Of a DNA stretch of 64,000 bases, positions 8,661 to 18,517 are shown one piece after another. Source of the stretch: Aquamicrobium zhengzhouense (GTDB lineage Bacteria; Pseudomonadota; Alphaproteobacteria; Rhizobiales; Rhizobiaceae). The first letter of the stretch is position 1. Each line of letters starts with the position of its first letter. The notes under the pieces were generated by a model. The model worked only from the letters and a program-made list of their open reading frames with translations. It was not told where the DNA came from and made no database searches. The stretch lies in the NCBI RefSeq assembly GCF_016124105.1, contig NZ_JADGMQ010000003.1, positions 62,001 to 126,000 on the forward strand, written 5' to 3'. The position numbers and the translations under genes are program-made.

Positions 8661-10688
8661 TCAATTATGCTCGTGGAAATGACCATAAATGAGCTTGGCG
8701 ACCCGTTCGGATATCCCGTCCACTGTCATCAAATCCTCGACAGCTGCACGGCTGACAGCCTTTGCGGTTCCAAAGTGATGTAGCAGGGCGCGCTTGCGTG
8801 CCGGTCCGATGCCGGCAATTTCATCGAGTGGGTTCTTCACCATCTCCTTCTTTCGCCGTGCCCGATGTGAACCGATTGCAAATCTGTGTGCCTCATCGCG
8901 GAGCCGCTGAATGAAGTAGAGTACCGGATCTCGTAGCGGCAGCATGAAAGGTTCGTGTCCTTCCATGAAAAAGCGTTCGCGGCCCGCGTCACGGTCGACA
9001 CCCTTTGCAATGCCAATCGCGCGGACCTGATCCTGAATGCCCAGTTCAGTCAGAATCGTACGAACGGCACTCATCTGACCGGCGCCGCCGTCGATCAGAA
9101 TCAGGTCCGGCCACGCTGGAAAAGCGTCTATCTCTGGCTCATCATCTGCGGGTGGCTGTTCTGGTGCTTCCGGCTTGGCATGTTCCTTGATGAGGCGGGA
9201 GAAGCGCCGCTGCATGACCTCGCGCATCATGCCGAAATCGTCGCCGGGCTTTGTTTCCGGCGATTTGATGTTGAACTTCCGGTACTGGTTCTTCACGAAG
9301 CCTTCAGGCCCAGCCACGATCATCGCCCCCACGGCGTTGGTGCCCATGATGTGTGAGTTGTCGTAGACTTCGATGCGTCGGGGCGCACGCTCGAGGCCAA
9401 ACGTGTCAGCCAGGCCTTGCAGCAAACGTGCCTGTGAGGATGTCTCGGCCAGACGGCGTCCCAGCGCCTGTCTCGCATTCTGGAGGGCGTGATCGGTAAG
9501 GTCCTTTTTCTCTCCGCGCTGGGGTACCGAGATGGTGATGCGTCGTCCTGCCCGGGTCGTCAGGGCTTCCTCAAGAAGTTCCTGCTCGTCGACCTTGTGT
9601 GAAAGAAGGATCGACCGCGGCGTAGGCTTGTCGTCGTAAAACTGGGCCAGGAACGCGCTAAGAACTTCTGCGGGTTCAAGAAGCGGGTCTGCCTTCGGGA
9701 AATAGGTCCGGTTGCCCCAGTTCTGACCGGTCCGAAAGAAGAAGACCTCGATACAGTTCTGGCCGCCTTCATGGTGGATCGCGAAGACGTCAGCTTCATC
9801 AACGGACTGAGGATTGATCCCCTGGTGGCTCTGGACGTGGCTGAGCGCGGCGAGGCGATCACGATAGATCGCTGCACGTTCAAAATCGAGATCGTCTGAT
9901 GCGCGCTGCATTGCCTCCGCAATTTCGGTCTTCACCTTGCCCGAGCGCCCGGAGAGGAACGCTTTGCCCTCGGCAACGAGTTCACCATATTCCTGATAGG
10001 AGACCTCGCCCGTGCAGGGGCCTGAGCAGCGCTTGATCTGAAAAAGCAGACAGGGGCGGGTTCGGTTCTCGAAAAACGAATCGGTACAGGAGCGCAATAG
10101 GAAGGCGCGCTGCAGCGCGTTGATGGTGCGATCAACTGCTCCGGCGGAAGCGAAGGGGCCGTAATAGTCACCCTTCCGGCTGCGCGCGCCGCGGTGCTTG
10201 AAAATGCCCGGCGCGGGATGATCGCCGGTGATGAGAATGTACGGGAACGATTTGTCATCCCGCATCAAAACATTAAACCGCGGGCGCAACCTCTTGATGA
10301 GATTCGCTTCAAGCAGAAGCGCTTCCATCTCGGTTCGGGTTACGACGAACGCCATGCCACAGGTCTCGCGCACCATCCGGCCGATGCGGTTGGTGTGGTA
10401 GCGTCCCTGCGCATAGCTGGTGACACGCTTCTTCAGGCTGCGGGCTTTTCCGACATAAAGCACGTCCCCGTTGGCGTCGATCATCCGATAGACGCCCGGA
10501 GAATTGGGTAGGCGCTTCACCAAAGCCTGGATCAGCTCGGGTCCCTTGAGACCTTGATGGTCGCCGACAAGTTCGTCCCAATCCACGGCTGCTGCCGGGA
10601 CTGATGAAGCCTCATCCAGCAGCTCTTCCTCGGCATCATCCATGCCGGGAGTGGTGGGGGCGTCCAGACGATCTAAGTGGCGGTTCAT
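8661..10688 (-). CDS. uvrC: excinuclease ABC subunit C
   Basis: A 675-residue UvrC, the dual-incision nuclease of nucleotide excision repair. It has an N-terminal GIY-YIG domain ([20 protein letters not shown], about residues 63-83), a cysteine cluster ([15 protein letters not shown]), a UVR motif ([13 protein letters not shown]), the RNase H-like C-terminal nuclease ([10 protein letters not shown] and [10 protein letters not shown]) and a C-terminal helix-hairpin-helix pair ([17 protein letters not shown]). It carries about 45 acidic residues before the GIY-YIG domain, common in alphaproteobacteria. Confidence 0.97.
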   Translation of the reverse strand: MNRHLDRLDAPTTPGMDDAEEELLDEASSVPAAAVDWDELVGDHQGLKGPELIQALVKRLPNSPGVYRMIDANGDVLYVGKARSLKKRVTSYAQGRYHTNRIGRMVRETCGMAFVVTRTEMEALLLEANLIKRLRPRFNVLMRDDKSFPYILITGDHPAPGIFKHRGARSRKGDYYGPFASAGAVDRTINALQRAFLLRSCTDSFFENRTRPCLLFQIKRCSGPCTGEVSYQEYGELVAEGKAFLSGRSGKVKTEIAEAMQRASDDLDFERAAIYRDRLAALSHVQSHQGINPQSVDEADVFAIHHEGGQNCIEVFFFRTGQNWGNRTYFPKADPLLEPAEVLSAFLAQFYDDKPTPRSILLSHKVDEQELLEEALTTRAGRRITISVPQRGEKKDLTDHALQNARQALGRRLAETSSQARLLQGLADTFGLERAPRRIEVYDNSHIMGTNAVGAMIVAGPEGFVKNQYRKFNIKSPETKPGDDFGMMREVMQRRFSRLIKEHAKPEAPEQPPADDEPEIDAFPAWPDLILIDGGAGQMSAVRTILTELGIQDQVRAIGIAKGVDRDAGRERFFMEGHEPFMLPLRDPVLYFIQRLRDEAHRFAIGSHRARRKKEMVKNPLDEIAGIGPARKRALLHHFGTAKAVSRAAVEDLMTVDGISERVAKLIYGHFHEHN

Positions 10689-10824
10689 AAATACGGCTCA
10701 TACCAGATGAAGCTGTCCCGATATGGGCATGCATCCTTATATAGGGTAGTTTGTCCGGCATAGCGTCAGTACGAACATAGCTCAATTGCGTCCCTGTTTC
10801 TCAAGGACCTCAGCGGAGATCTAT

Positions 10825-11592
10825 TTGTCAGCGAAAGGTGAAGTCCGACCGATCTGCCTGGTCACGGGGGCGGCCCGGAGGCTGGGAGCTGCCATAGTTC
10901 GCCATCTGGCAGGCACCTTCGATGTCGCGATCCACTTCAATCATTCGGAAGCGGAAGCCAAGGCCGTCGCCTGCGAACTAGAACACAAGGGCGCACGCGT
11001 AGGATTGTTCCAGGCCGATCTTGCAGATGCGGATTCCGCGGCAGGACTTGTGCGAAATGTTTACGAGCAAATGGGGCCAATTTCGCTCCTCGTAAACAGC
11101 GCTTCGTCATTCAGATATGATTCTCCTTCGGAATTTGATGCTGGCGAGATGAGGGATCTGCTTTCGGTCAATCTGGTCGCGCCGATGGTGATTGCGCGTG
11201 AGTTCGCGAAGGTTGCGAGCGAAAAAGCTGTCCTCATCAACATGCTCGACAATAAGGTGTTTGCGCCCAATCCTGACTTTTTCAGCTATAGCCTCGCCAA
11301 ATTCGCCCTGAAAGGTGCCACGGATATGTTGGCGATGCATTTTCGCAACCGGCTCCGGGTTGCCGGTATCGCGCCGGGTGTAACGCTGATCAGTGGTGAT
11401 CAAACGGAAGAGAACTTCCGAAAAAGCTGGCAGCACAGTCTCACCGGCACGGGGGCCACTCCGGAAGAGATCGCCAGCACGGTCGAATTCATCTGGAAGA
11501 CCACATCCATCAACGGTGAGATCATCGTCCTTGACGGTGGTCAGCATCTGATGTCGCTCGAGCGCGATGTTGCATTCGTGGTGAAGGAATGA
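10825..11592 (+). CDS. SDR oxidoreductase, pteridine-reductase-like (FolM type)
   Basis: A short-chain dehydrogenase of 255 residues from the TTG at 10825, which has GGAG six bases upstream. An earlier TTG at 10786 would add 13 residues. The nucleotide-binding motif is TGAARRLG, matching TGX3RXG, the arginine-containing variant that marks pteridine reductases and FolM-like dihydromonapterin reductases. The catalytic YxxxK is in FFSYSLAKFA and NSASSF follows the central strand. It overlaps folB by 4 bases (ATGA), supporting a role in pterin or folate metabolism. Confidence 0.85.
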   Translation: MSAKGEVRPICLVTGAARRLGAAIVRHLAGTFDVAIHFNHSEAEAKAVACELEHKGARVGLFQADLADADSAAGLVRNVYEQMGPISLLVNSASSFRYDSPSEFDAGEMRDLLSVNLVAPMVIAREFAKVASEKAVLINMLDNKVFAPNPDFFSYSLAKFALKGATDMLAMHFRNRLRVAGIAPGVTLISGDQTEENFRKSWQHSLTGTGATPEEIASTVEFIWKTTSINGEIIVLDGGQHLMSLERDVAFVVKE

Positions 11593-11954
11593 TCGTAACC
11601 AGCACGACCGTCAGCGTCCGAAACTTGGAGATCCATCTCTCGATCGGGGTACATGAGTTCGAGAAAAAGGCTCCCCAGCGATTGCTGGTCAGTGTGGATC
11701 TGGAGGTGGACCTTGACCGCAGGCGCGCCGCTGATGACATCGACACGGCCGTAGATTACGACGCTGTTTGCGACTTCATCCGCAGCCTCCAAAATGATCC
11801 GCACGTAGAATTGCAAGAGACGGTGGCCCAGCGCGTCCTTGCTTTTGCGCTCACTCTTCCTGGCGTGGCTGCTGCGACAGTGGCAACACAAAAGCCCGAC
11901 GTATTCGATGATTGCGACTTCGTCGGCGTATCTATTTCCGCGAAGAAAAGCTGA
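11589..11954 (+). CDS. folB: dihydroneopterin aldolase
   Basis: A 121-residue FolB, the tetrahydrofolate-pathway aldolase that cleaves dihydroneopterin to 6-hydroxymethyl-dihydropterin. The start region RNLEIHLSIGVHEFEKKAPQ and the segment YDAVCDFI match the family. The start codon overlaps the stop of the FolM-like reductase, so the two are translationally coupled. Confidence 0.92.
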   Translation: MIVTSTTVSVRNLEIHLSIGVHEFEKKAPQRLLVSVDLEVDLDRRRAADDIDTAVDYDAVCDFIRSLQNDPHVELQETVAQRVLAFALTLPGVAAATVATQKPDVFDDCDFVGVSISAKKS

Positions 11955-12168
11955 CGCCCGCGCCAAAACTGTTGCTGAATCGCAACGTCCCATTCCTGCC
12001 TCAATCCAGCCAGCTAATGACCCTAATTCAGGTCAGGTTACGCCGCATTCGGGCATCAGATAGGGAGATGCAGACGCAAACGGCCGCATACCTCCCACGC
12101 GGTCGGGGACGGCTCTGCGAAGGGGGAAGCGCAAGAGTAAGCCTTCCTTGCGGCAAAGGAGTAACGAT

Positions 12169-12828
12169 ATGAAGACCAATTCGAGATTCGCTCTCGCCTC
12201 AGTAGCCGGCTTTGCAGCCCTTGTTGCTGTCCCGGCTTTTGCGGCAGACGTTGTTTACCAGGAGCCGGTAGCACCTGCTCCTGTGTTCGAACCAGCTCCG
12301 GTTGCGACCTGGGCCGGCGGATATGCCGGTGTGCACCTTGGTTACGGCTTCAGCGGCAGCGTTGATACCCCGGGCAACGACATCGAGACCGACGGTTTCC
12401 TTGGCGGTGCGTTCGGCGGTTACAACTTCCAGAACGGCCAGTTCGTGTACGGTCTTGAAGGTGACATCAACTACAACGACGCTGATGGCTCCAACGGCGG
12501 CATCGAAGCTCGTTCGCGTTATGACGGCTCGATCCGCGCTCGTGCCGGTATGGCTGTGACCGACGACGTTCTCGTTTACGGTACGTTCGGTGGTGCTGCA
12601 GAAAAGCTGCGCCTGACCGACACCGCAACCGGTGAGCGTGATTCCAGCACCATGCTCGGCTACACGGTCGGCGGCGGTGTTGACGCTCGTCTGACCGAGC
12701 AGGTCTTCGCCCGCGGCGAATACCGCTACACCGACTACGGTTCTGAAGATTTCAATCTTGGTGGCACCACCACCGAGTACGACTCCAGCAACCACCGCGT
12801 GACGCTCGGCGTGGGCTTCAAGTTCTGA
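12169..12828 (+). CDS. outer membrane beta-barrel protein (Omp25/Omp31-like)
   Basis: A 219-residue protein with a signal peptide cleaved after AFA (VAVPAFAADVV), a short Pro/Ala spacer, then WAGGYAGVHLGYGFSG, the typical opening of rhizobial Omp25/Omp31 eight-strand barrels. Alternating aromatic strands continue to the C-terminal VTLGVGFKF, ending in Phe as required for barrel assembly. ATG 12169 has AAAGGAG about 8 bases upstream. It stands alone and is followed by a strong terminator. Codon use looks biased to preferred codons, suggesting high expression. Confidence 0.93.
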   Translation: MKTNSRFALASVAGFAALVAVPAFAADVVYQEPVAPAPVFEPAPVATWAGGYAGVHLGYGFSGSVDTPGNDIETDGFLGGAFGGYNFQNGQFVYGLEGDINYNDADGSNGGIEARSRYDGSIRARAGMAVTDDVLVYGTFGGAAEKLRLTDTATGERDSSTMLGYTVGGGVDARLTEQVFARGEYRYTDYGSEDFNLGGTTTEYDSSNHRVTLGVGFKF

Positions 12829-12850
12829 GTTTAATGAACCCCGCCTAGCC

Positions 12851-12879
12851 AAAAGGCCCGGAGCGATCCGGGCCTTTTT
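12851..12879. terminator. intrinsic terminator after the outer membrane protein
   Basis: A perfect 12-bp stem (AAAAGGCCCGGA / TCCGGGCCTTTT) with loop GCGA and a T-run. Because the stem includes both A and T tracts it also serves the convergent GST gene. Confidence 0.9.
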
Positions 12880-12886
12880 CTTTTGC

Positions 12887-13486
12887 TTATCTGGGAAGGA
12901 GTTCGATGAGTTCCGTGAACTTCTCGTCGAAACGCTTTGCCCACCGTGTCAGCTTCGGACGACCCCGACGCCAATTGCTGTCGTTGAACCTCAAGTCCAG
13001 GTAGCCAATCGCCGCGCGTAACGCGATCTGACCGCCATCGGTCTTGTTGGTTACGCGTGGTGGATTTTCATTCAGATAGTCGAGCGCGCGGTTGACCTTT
13101 TTCCACTGCTTGTCCAGCCAGGGCTGATGCACAATTTCAGCAGGACGGAAGCGTCGCTCGTAGACGTGCGCCAGCAAGCAATCGCAGATCCCATCGGCGA
13201 GGGCCTCAAGACGCTCCGCCTCAAGCCTCTTTTCGGCATTGCGCGGAAACAGGGCGTTGCCCGATTTGCGGTTCAAATATTGGGTGATTGCTCGGCTGTC
13301 GAAAACATTGACGCCGTCATCGGTCACCAGTGTCGGAATTTTCCCAAGCGGATTGGCATTGATCAACTCTTCAGGCTCGGCGCTGGTGTCGACAATCCGT
13401 GCCTCGGCTTCAAGTTTGCACCAGAGCGCAGCCATCCGCACTTTCGCGCTGTAGGGCGATGACGGGCTGTAATAGATTATGGGCAT
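12887..13486 (-). CDS. glutathione S-transferase family protein
   Basis: A 199-residue GST-like protein. The thioredoxin-fold N-terminal domain starts with YYSPSSPYSAKVRMAAL (the serine/tyrosine of the glutathione site lies in SPSSPYS), has NPLGKIPTLV with the cis-proline and FDSRAITQYL with the glutathione-gamma-Glu contact. The all-helical C-terminal domain follows. The substrate is unknown. Confidence 0.9.
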   Translation of the reverse strand: MPIIYYSPSSPYSAKVRMAALWCKLEAEARIVDTSAEPEELINANPLGKIPTLVTDDGVNVFDSRAITQYLNRKSGNALFPRNAEKRLEAERLEALADGICDCLLAHVYERRFRPAEIVHQPWLDKQWKKVNRALDYLNENPPRVTNKTDGGQIALRAAIGYLDLRFNDSNWRRGRPKLTRWAKRFDEKFTELIELLPR

Positions 13487-13520
13487 TGGTTCCTCCCTGA
13501 CCGCAGCTCACGGTGCGGCT

Positions 13521-14177
13521 TTAGCCACCTGAAGCAGGCAGGGTTGCGCGTGGCATCTTGCATCCCTTGCTGTCAATCTCTGCGCAGGAGCGAAATTCAA
13601 GTGATTTCGTCATGCAGATACGCACTTCGCTGATCATGCGGTTCTGGCAGGTAACCGCGATACCGTTCGCTGGAATGGACGGATTGGCGCGACGGAACAC
13701 ACTTTCAACTTCGGCCGGAGAGGTGGTCACAGCGCGCGCGGTATCCTCGAAAGCATCGGGAATATCAATCCTGTCCCAAGCAGCACGAACGAGTGAGAAA
13801 TAATCTTCCTGGCTCAGGCCCGAGCAGGAGCCGTGCTTTCGCCATTGATGGCCGACAAGCCCTCCCGATGGCATGATGTCGGCCATTTCCCGTACCAGGT
13901 CGTTCGGCACGCGAGAGGGCTCCCGGCTCTGACAGAATTCTGGCCAGCCTTTTTCGAATTGCGGCCAAAGGCCATGGACGATGAAGTCGAAGTTCCGTCG
14001 ACCACCGCATTGCTGGCGGTTGGCTCGATCGCCTTCAATCTCGCAATGCGTTGGCGACCACGAGAGTGAGAGAACGAAGAAGTCAAAGCCTTCGCCCTGG
14101 GGCAGACTGCCGGCCGTATCAGGTTGGCAGGCGCTCAGAAGAAGTCCAAGCGCCAGCGTTGCAATGCGTCGTGACAT
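13521..14177 (-). CDS. ribonuclease T2 family lipoprotein
   Basis: A 218-residue RNase T2, an acid endoribonuclease family usually periplasmic or secreted. Both catalytic segments are intact: FIVHGLWPQ (first His) and GHQWRKHGSCSG (second His). The N-terminus LALGLLLSACQPD contains a lipobox (LLSAC), so it is probably a lipoprotein rather than freely periplasmic. It sits 11 bases downstream of another small exported protein, suggesting a shared envelope unit. Confidence 0.9.
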   Translation of the reverse strand: MSRRIATLALGLLLSACQPDTAGSLPQGEGFDFFVLSLSWSPTHCEIEGDRANRQQCGGRRNFDFIVHGLWPQFEKGWPEFCQSREPSRVPNDLVREMADIMPSGGLVGHQWRKHGSCSGLSQEDYFSLVRAAWDRIDIPDAFEDTARAVTTSPAEVESVFRRANPSIPANGIAVTCQNRMISEVRICMTKSLEFRSCAEIDSKGCKMPRATLPASGG

Positions 14178-14188
14178 GAAAGCTCAGC

Positions 14189-14623
14189 TTAACGAACGGT
14201 GCGGCAGCGCCCACCATATACATGCCAGCGATCGAAACCCGACACGCAGAACTCGACGTTGCTGCCGACTCCCGCAAAGCCCATCGGCTTCTCGATCAGG
14301 TACCAAACGTCATGGGTAAGCCCGTTCGAAAGCTGGGCCTTTGCGTAGCAGTAGCGGCGATCGATTGGTCGTACATTTTTTATCTGAGGCAGATAGCGCG
14401 TCTCGCCGATCCCATGAAAATCCACGATTGAGACCTGTGGCAGATTGGGAACGTGCCGAACCTGATAGGAGAACCGGTTGGTTATGCGGTTCAGCACAGC
14501 GCTCTGCGCGCAAATGCCAGGGTCCGAATAATGAACCGCGACCATGTCCGCAGCCGAGGCGCTTACGCTGCCGCCGCCCACCGCGAGCATGGAAGCCAGC
14601 AGTAACTTGGCTAGACGGGTCAT
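14189..14623 (-). CDS. exported four-cysteine protein, unknown function
   Basis: A 144-residue protein with a clear signal peptide (LAKLLLASMLAVGGGSVSASAAD). The mature part has four cysteines (ICAQ, RYCYAK, EFCVSG, RCRTV), consistent with two disulfides in the periplasm, and ends in the tail CRTVR. It is directly upstream of the RNase T2 gene and probably co-transcribed. No family is recognised. Confidence 0.75.
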   Translation of the reverse strand: MTRLAKLLLASMLAVGGGSVSASAADMVAVHYSDPGICAQSAVLNRITNRFSYQVRHVPNLPQVSIVDFHGIGETRYLPQIKNVRPIDRRYCYAKAQLSNGLTHDVWYLIEKPMGFAGVGSNVEFCVSGFDRWHVYGGRCRTVR

Positions 14624-14707
14624 GTAGGTCCTCCGAAGTGACAGGAATCAATGGATTTCTTGCAGTGCGGTAGTTTGGTCGTACTAAGAACACCGGTCAA
14701 GCAAAGA

Positions 14708-15559
14708 TCATGGTCTGCCGGTCAGCCAGCTTGCGCCAGCATAGGCATTTGCCTCTTCGCTCAAGATGTTGGTGAGGGCTGGTAATATCACCTTCATCTC
14801 TTCTTCGAGTACGTAAGGCGGATTAACGACGAGCATTCCGCTTCCGTCGAAACGAGCCTCATCGCGTGGCTTGCGAATCTCGAAGGCGATGTCCAGCATC
14901 TTCGGTATTCCCGTGGCGGCCAGCATATTGCGGAACTCGGCTACAGCCATGCGGTTCTTGATCGGGTACCACAATGCGTAGGTGCCGCCCGGCCAACGGC
15001 GATGGGCTTTGACTAGGCCCGTAACGAGCCGGTCGAACTCAGCTTCAACCTCGAATGGCGGATCGATCAGCACCATGCCGCGCTTCTCTTTCGGTGGCAG
15101 GTGGGCTCCGAGGGCCAGCCATCCATCCAGTTCCATGACCCGAACCTGCCAGTCGCCTGCGAAGCGCTCTTTCAGGATTGCGCTGTCTTGGGGGTGAAGT
15201 TCGATCGCGGAGAGGCGGTCGGCCTGTCGAAGCAGTTTGCGGGTCACCCAGGGGGAGCCGGGATAAAAACGCAGCCCGCCGTCGGCATTAAGCTCCTTGA
15301 CCACATTCAGGTAGGGCTCCACGAGCTGCGCGACTTCAGGGAGCAGATCGGCTTCAAGCAAAGGGCCGATCCCGCCGCGCCATTCTCCGGTCTTCTGCGC
15401 CTCTTCAGAAGTCAGATCGTAAAGACCTATCCCCGCATGGGTGTCGATGACGCGGAACGCGCCCTCCTTGCGCTTCAGGTACTCGACGATGCGGGCGAGA
15501 ACGATGTGCTTCATCACGTCGGCAAAATTTCCCGCGTGATAGACGTGACGGTAGTTCAT
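14708..15559 (-). CDS. rlmJ: 23S rRNA (adenine-2030-N6)-methyltransferase
   Basis: A 283-residue RlmJ, which methylates A2030 of 23S rRNA. It opens with MNYRHVYHAGNFADVMKH, diagnostic of the family. The SAM-binding IDTHAGIGLYDL and the catalytic LIDPPFE (D-P-P-F type motif of N6-adenine methyltransferases) are visible. It is monocistronic and divergent from the molybdo-enzyme. Confidence 0.95.
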   Translation of the reverse strand: MNYRHVYHAGNFADVMKHIVLARIVEYLKRKEGAFRVIDTHAGIGLYDLTSEEAQKTGEWRGGIGPLLEADLLPEVAQLVEPYLNVVKELNADGGLRFYPGSPWVTRKLLRQADRLSAIELHPQDSAILKERFAGDWQVRVMELDGWLALGAHLPPKEKRGMVLIDPPFEVEAEFDRLVTGLVKAHRRWPGGTYALWYPIKNRMAVAEFRNMLAATGIPKMLDIAFEIRKPRDEARFDGSGMLVVNPPYVLEEEMKVILPALTNILSEEANAYAGASWLTGRP

Positions 15560-15633
15560 CGTAGCTCCACAACTTGAAGAATTAGGAATTGGTGGCTCTA
15601 CTCCGACCCGCCGAATTCCGCTAGTTTACCAAG

Positions 15634-17781
15634 ATGAACTTAGCCTCAGAAGTCCGCATCGGCCATTCGGTGTGCCCACATGATTGCCCGTCAGCTTGCG
15701 CGCTCGACGTAGAGATCATCGACAAGCGCACGATCGGTCGCGTCCACGGCGCCAAGGCCAACGATTATACGGCAGGCGTCATCTGCGCCAAGGTCGCCCG
15801 CTATGCGGAGCGCATCCACCATCCGGACCGGTTGCTCAAGCCGCTCATCCGCAAGGGAGCAGGCGACTGGCAGGAAGCAAGCTGGGAAGCCGCGCTCGAT
15901 CTGGTCGCCGAAAAGTTTCTTGCGGCGGAGGCGCGCTATGGCTCCGAAACCGTGTGGCCCTACTATTACGCTGGCACAATGGGGCTGGTGCAGCGCGACT
16001 CGATAAATCGCCTGCGTCACGCCAAGAAATATTCTGGCTTCTTCAGCACGATCTGCACCAATCTGGCCTGGACAGGTTATGTGATGGGCACTGGCCGCCT
16101 CGCTGGTGCCGATCCGCGCGAGATGGCCAAGTCTGACTGCATCGTCATCTGGGGAACCAATGCGGTTGCGACACAGGTGAATGTGATGACCCACGCGGTG
16201 CGCGCCCGCAAGGAGCGTGGCGCCAAGATCGTCGTCATCGACATTTATGACAATGCGACCATGAAGCAGTCCGATATGGGCCTGATCCTCAAGCCAGGCA
16301 CGGATGGCGCACTCGCGTGCGCGGTCATGCATGTTCTCTTCCGGGATGGCTACGCCGACTGGCCCTATCTGGAGAAGTATACCGACGACCCGCATGGATT
16401 GCGCGCGCACCTCAGCTCACGCACGCCGGAATGGGCGTCAGCCATCACTGGCCTCACCACAGACGAAATCGAAGACTTTGCGCGGCTGATCGGTACGACA
16501 AAGCGCACGTTCTTTCGGCTCGGTTACGGGTTTGCCCGGCAGCGCAATGGTTCCGTCAACATGCATGCGGCCGCGTCCATCGCAGCCGTTACCGGCAGTT
16601 GGCAGTATGAAGGCGGTGGGGTCTTTCACAACAGTGCAGGGATTTACAACCTCGATCTCGCAACGGTCGACGGCGCGAAGCTGAAGGACCCCCGCATCCG
16701 CCATCTCGATCAGTCTCAGATCGGCCGGGTTCTGACGGGCGATGCTGAGGCGCTACGTGGCGGTCCTCCGGTGACCGCTCTGCTCATCCAAAACACGAAT
16801 CCCGCGAATGTCTGTCCTGAGCAGCGCCTTGTAAGGCAGGGATTTCTCCGCGATGACCTTTTCACCTGCGTCCATGAGCAGTTCATGACGGACACTGCAA
16901 AGCTTGCAGACGTTGTTCTGCCAGCAACGATGTTCCTGGAGCATGACGACATTTATCGCGGTGGCGGCCATCAATACATTGTGCTCGGCCCGAAGCTTGT
17001 GGACCCGCCCGAGGGCCCACGAACGAACGTCTACGTCGTCGAGGAACTGGCGAAGCGGCTGGGAGTGTCCGATCTGCATGGCTTCGGTCTCAGCGAGCAG
17101 GAACACATCGACCGGATCCTGGCGCGGCAGAATTACGGCACTTACGAATCGCTCAAGAAAGACCGTTGGTTTGACGCCCAACCTGACTTCGAGACCTCGC
17201 ACTATCTGAACGGCTTTGGACATGCGGACGGCAAATACCGGTTCCGTCCGCAATGGGCCTCCACATCGGTGCCTAATTCTCCGCCTCGTTCGCTCGGCCC
17301 CCAGGGGCCGATTGATGCACTGCCGGTATTTCCGGATCACGTTGATCTGATCGAAGTTGCCGACGAAGCTCACCCGTTCAGGCTGGCGACGTCACCAGCG
17401 CGTACATTTTTGAACTCAACCTTCACCGAAACGCCGGGATCGCTGAAGCGGGAAGGGCGCCCGGAGCTCCTTCTCCATCCTGATGACGCCGCAGCTCTGG
17501 GAGTGATGGATGGCAGACGGGTTGAAATCGGAAACAGACGCGGAGAAGTGGTTCTTCACGCCAAGCTGTTCGACGGCGTGAAGCGCGGTGTGGTGATAGC
17601 GGAAGGCATCTGGCCAAACGAGGCGCATGAGCGGGGCGAGGGGATCAACGTCCTTACCGGAGCCGACGCTGCCGCACCATGCGGCGGTGCAGCTTTCTAT
17701 GACAACCACGTATGGGCCAGAGCGCTTGAACCTGTCGAACCGACCGAAATGCCAGGGGTGACAGAAGTTTTCGCAGGATGA
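15634..17781 (+). CDS. molybdopterin-dependent oxidoreductase (DMSO reductase superfamily)
   Basis: A 715-residue molybdopterin-guanine-dinucleotide enzyme. The N-terminus binds a [4Fe-4S] cluster (SVCPHDCPSAC and a fourth Cys in GVICAKVARY). The bulk matches the alpha-subunit fold (CTNLAWTGY, WGTNAVATQ, QNTNPANVCPEQ) and residues beyond about 600 form the molydopterin dinucleotide-binding domain (MDGRRVEIGNRRGEV). There is no Tat signal, so it is cytoplasmic. No electron-transfer partner is adjacent, so donor, acceptor and substrate are unknown. The residue ligating Mo cannot be assigned with confidence. Confidence 0.9.
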   Translation: MNLASEVRIGHSVCPHDCPSACALDVEIIDKRTIGRVHGAKANDYTAGVICAKVARYAERIHHPDRLLKPLIRKGAGDWQEASWEAALDLVAEKFLAAEARYGSETVWPYYYAGTMGLVQRDSINRLRHAKKYSGFFSTICTNLAWTGYVMGTGRLAGADPREMAKSDCIVIWGTNAVATQVNVMTHAVRARKERGAKIVVIDIYDNATMKQSDMGLILKPGTDGALACAVMHVLFRDGYADWPYLEKYTDDPHGLRAHLSSRTPEWASAITGLTTDEIEDFARLIGTTKRTFFRLGYGFARQRNGSVNMHAAASIAAVTGSWQYEGGGVFHNSAGIYNLDLATVDGAKLKDPRIRHLDQSQIGRVLTGDAEALRGGPPVTALLIQNTNPANVCPEQRLVRQGFLRDDLFTCVHEQFMTDTAKLADVVLPATMFLEHDDIYRGGGHQYIVLGPKLVDPPEGPRTNVYVVEELAKRLGVSDLHGFGLSEQEHIDRILARQNYGTYESLKKDRWFDAQPDFETSHYLNGFGHADGKYRFRPQWASTSVPNSPPRSLGPQGPIDALPVFPDHVDLIEVADEAHPFRLATSPARTFLNSTFTETPGSLKREGRPELLLHPDDAAALGVMDGRRVEIGNRRGEVVLHAKLFDGVKRGVVIAEGIWPNEAHERGEGINVLTGADAAAPCGGAAFYDNHVWARALEPVEPTEMPGVTEVFAG

Positions 17782-17818
17782 GGCGAGAGCAGGGCATTCC
17801 AGCCTGCCCTCGAGAACC

Positions 17819-18517
17819 TCAGGGGGTCATTCGCGCAAGGCTTTCAATGTCGATGGCATCAGGCGCTGCGCCCGGAGACATCAGCGCACCTTCTGCGGTC
17901 ACACCAGACAGAATTGCCTTATCGCCTTGCATCCGCACCTTGCCGGTAGCCAGCATTCTGACGGCAAGAGGGTAGAGCTTGTGCTCTACGGTCAAAACGC
18001 GCGCAGCCAGCGTGTCAGAATCGTCCCCAGGGAGAATGGGAACCACCGCTTGTGCGATGACCGGGCCGTCATCGAGCTCTGGCGTAACGAAGTGCACCGA
18101 GCAGCCGTGGACCCGCATACCGCTTTCGATCGCGCGATTATGCGTATCGAGACCCTTGAATAGCGGCAGGAGCGACGGGTGGATGTTGATGATCTTGCCA
18201 GCCCATTTGCTGGCGAAGTCCGGCGTGAGAAGGCGCATATAGCCAGCGAGGCAGACAATGTCGGCCTTCAGGCGGGTTAGTTCAGCATCAATGGCGGCGT
18301 CGTGCGCTTCCTTGCTCGCGTAGCTGCTACGCGAGAATGAAGCGGTGGAAATGCCTTGAGAGGCAGCGGTCGTCAATCCCATGGCGTCGGGATTGTCAGA
18401 AATAACTCCGACGATTTCCGCTGGGAAATTGGGATCGCCTGCCGCGTCAATGAGCGCCAGCATGTTAGAGCCGCGCCCGGAAATGAGAACTGCTACCCGC
18501 TTTTTCTGCCTGCTCAA
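17819..18517 (-). CDS. purN: phosphoribosylglycinamide formyltransferase
   Basis: A 232-residue GAR transformylase using 10-formyl-THF in purine synthesis. Motifs are [12 protein letters not shown] at the start, the catalytic segment [13 protein letters not shown] and the Asp in [13 protein letters not shown]. The start is taken as the TTG at 18517, which overlaps the purM stop (TTGA) and has GGGGAGAG upstream. The open frame extends another 50 residues upstream but only through purM sequence. It is coupled to purM. Confidence 0.94.
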   Translation of the reverse strand: MSRQKKRVAVLISGRGSNMLALIDAAGDPNFPAEIVGVISDNPDAMGLTTAASQGISTASFSRSSYASKEAHDAAIDAELTRLKADIVCLAGYMRLLTPDFASKWAGKIINIHPSLLPLFKGLDTHNRAIESGMRVHGCSVHFVTPELDDGPVIAQAVVPILPGDDSDTLAARVLTVEHKLYPLAVRMLATGKVRMQGDKAILSGVTAEGALMSPGAAPDAIDIESLARMTP

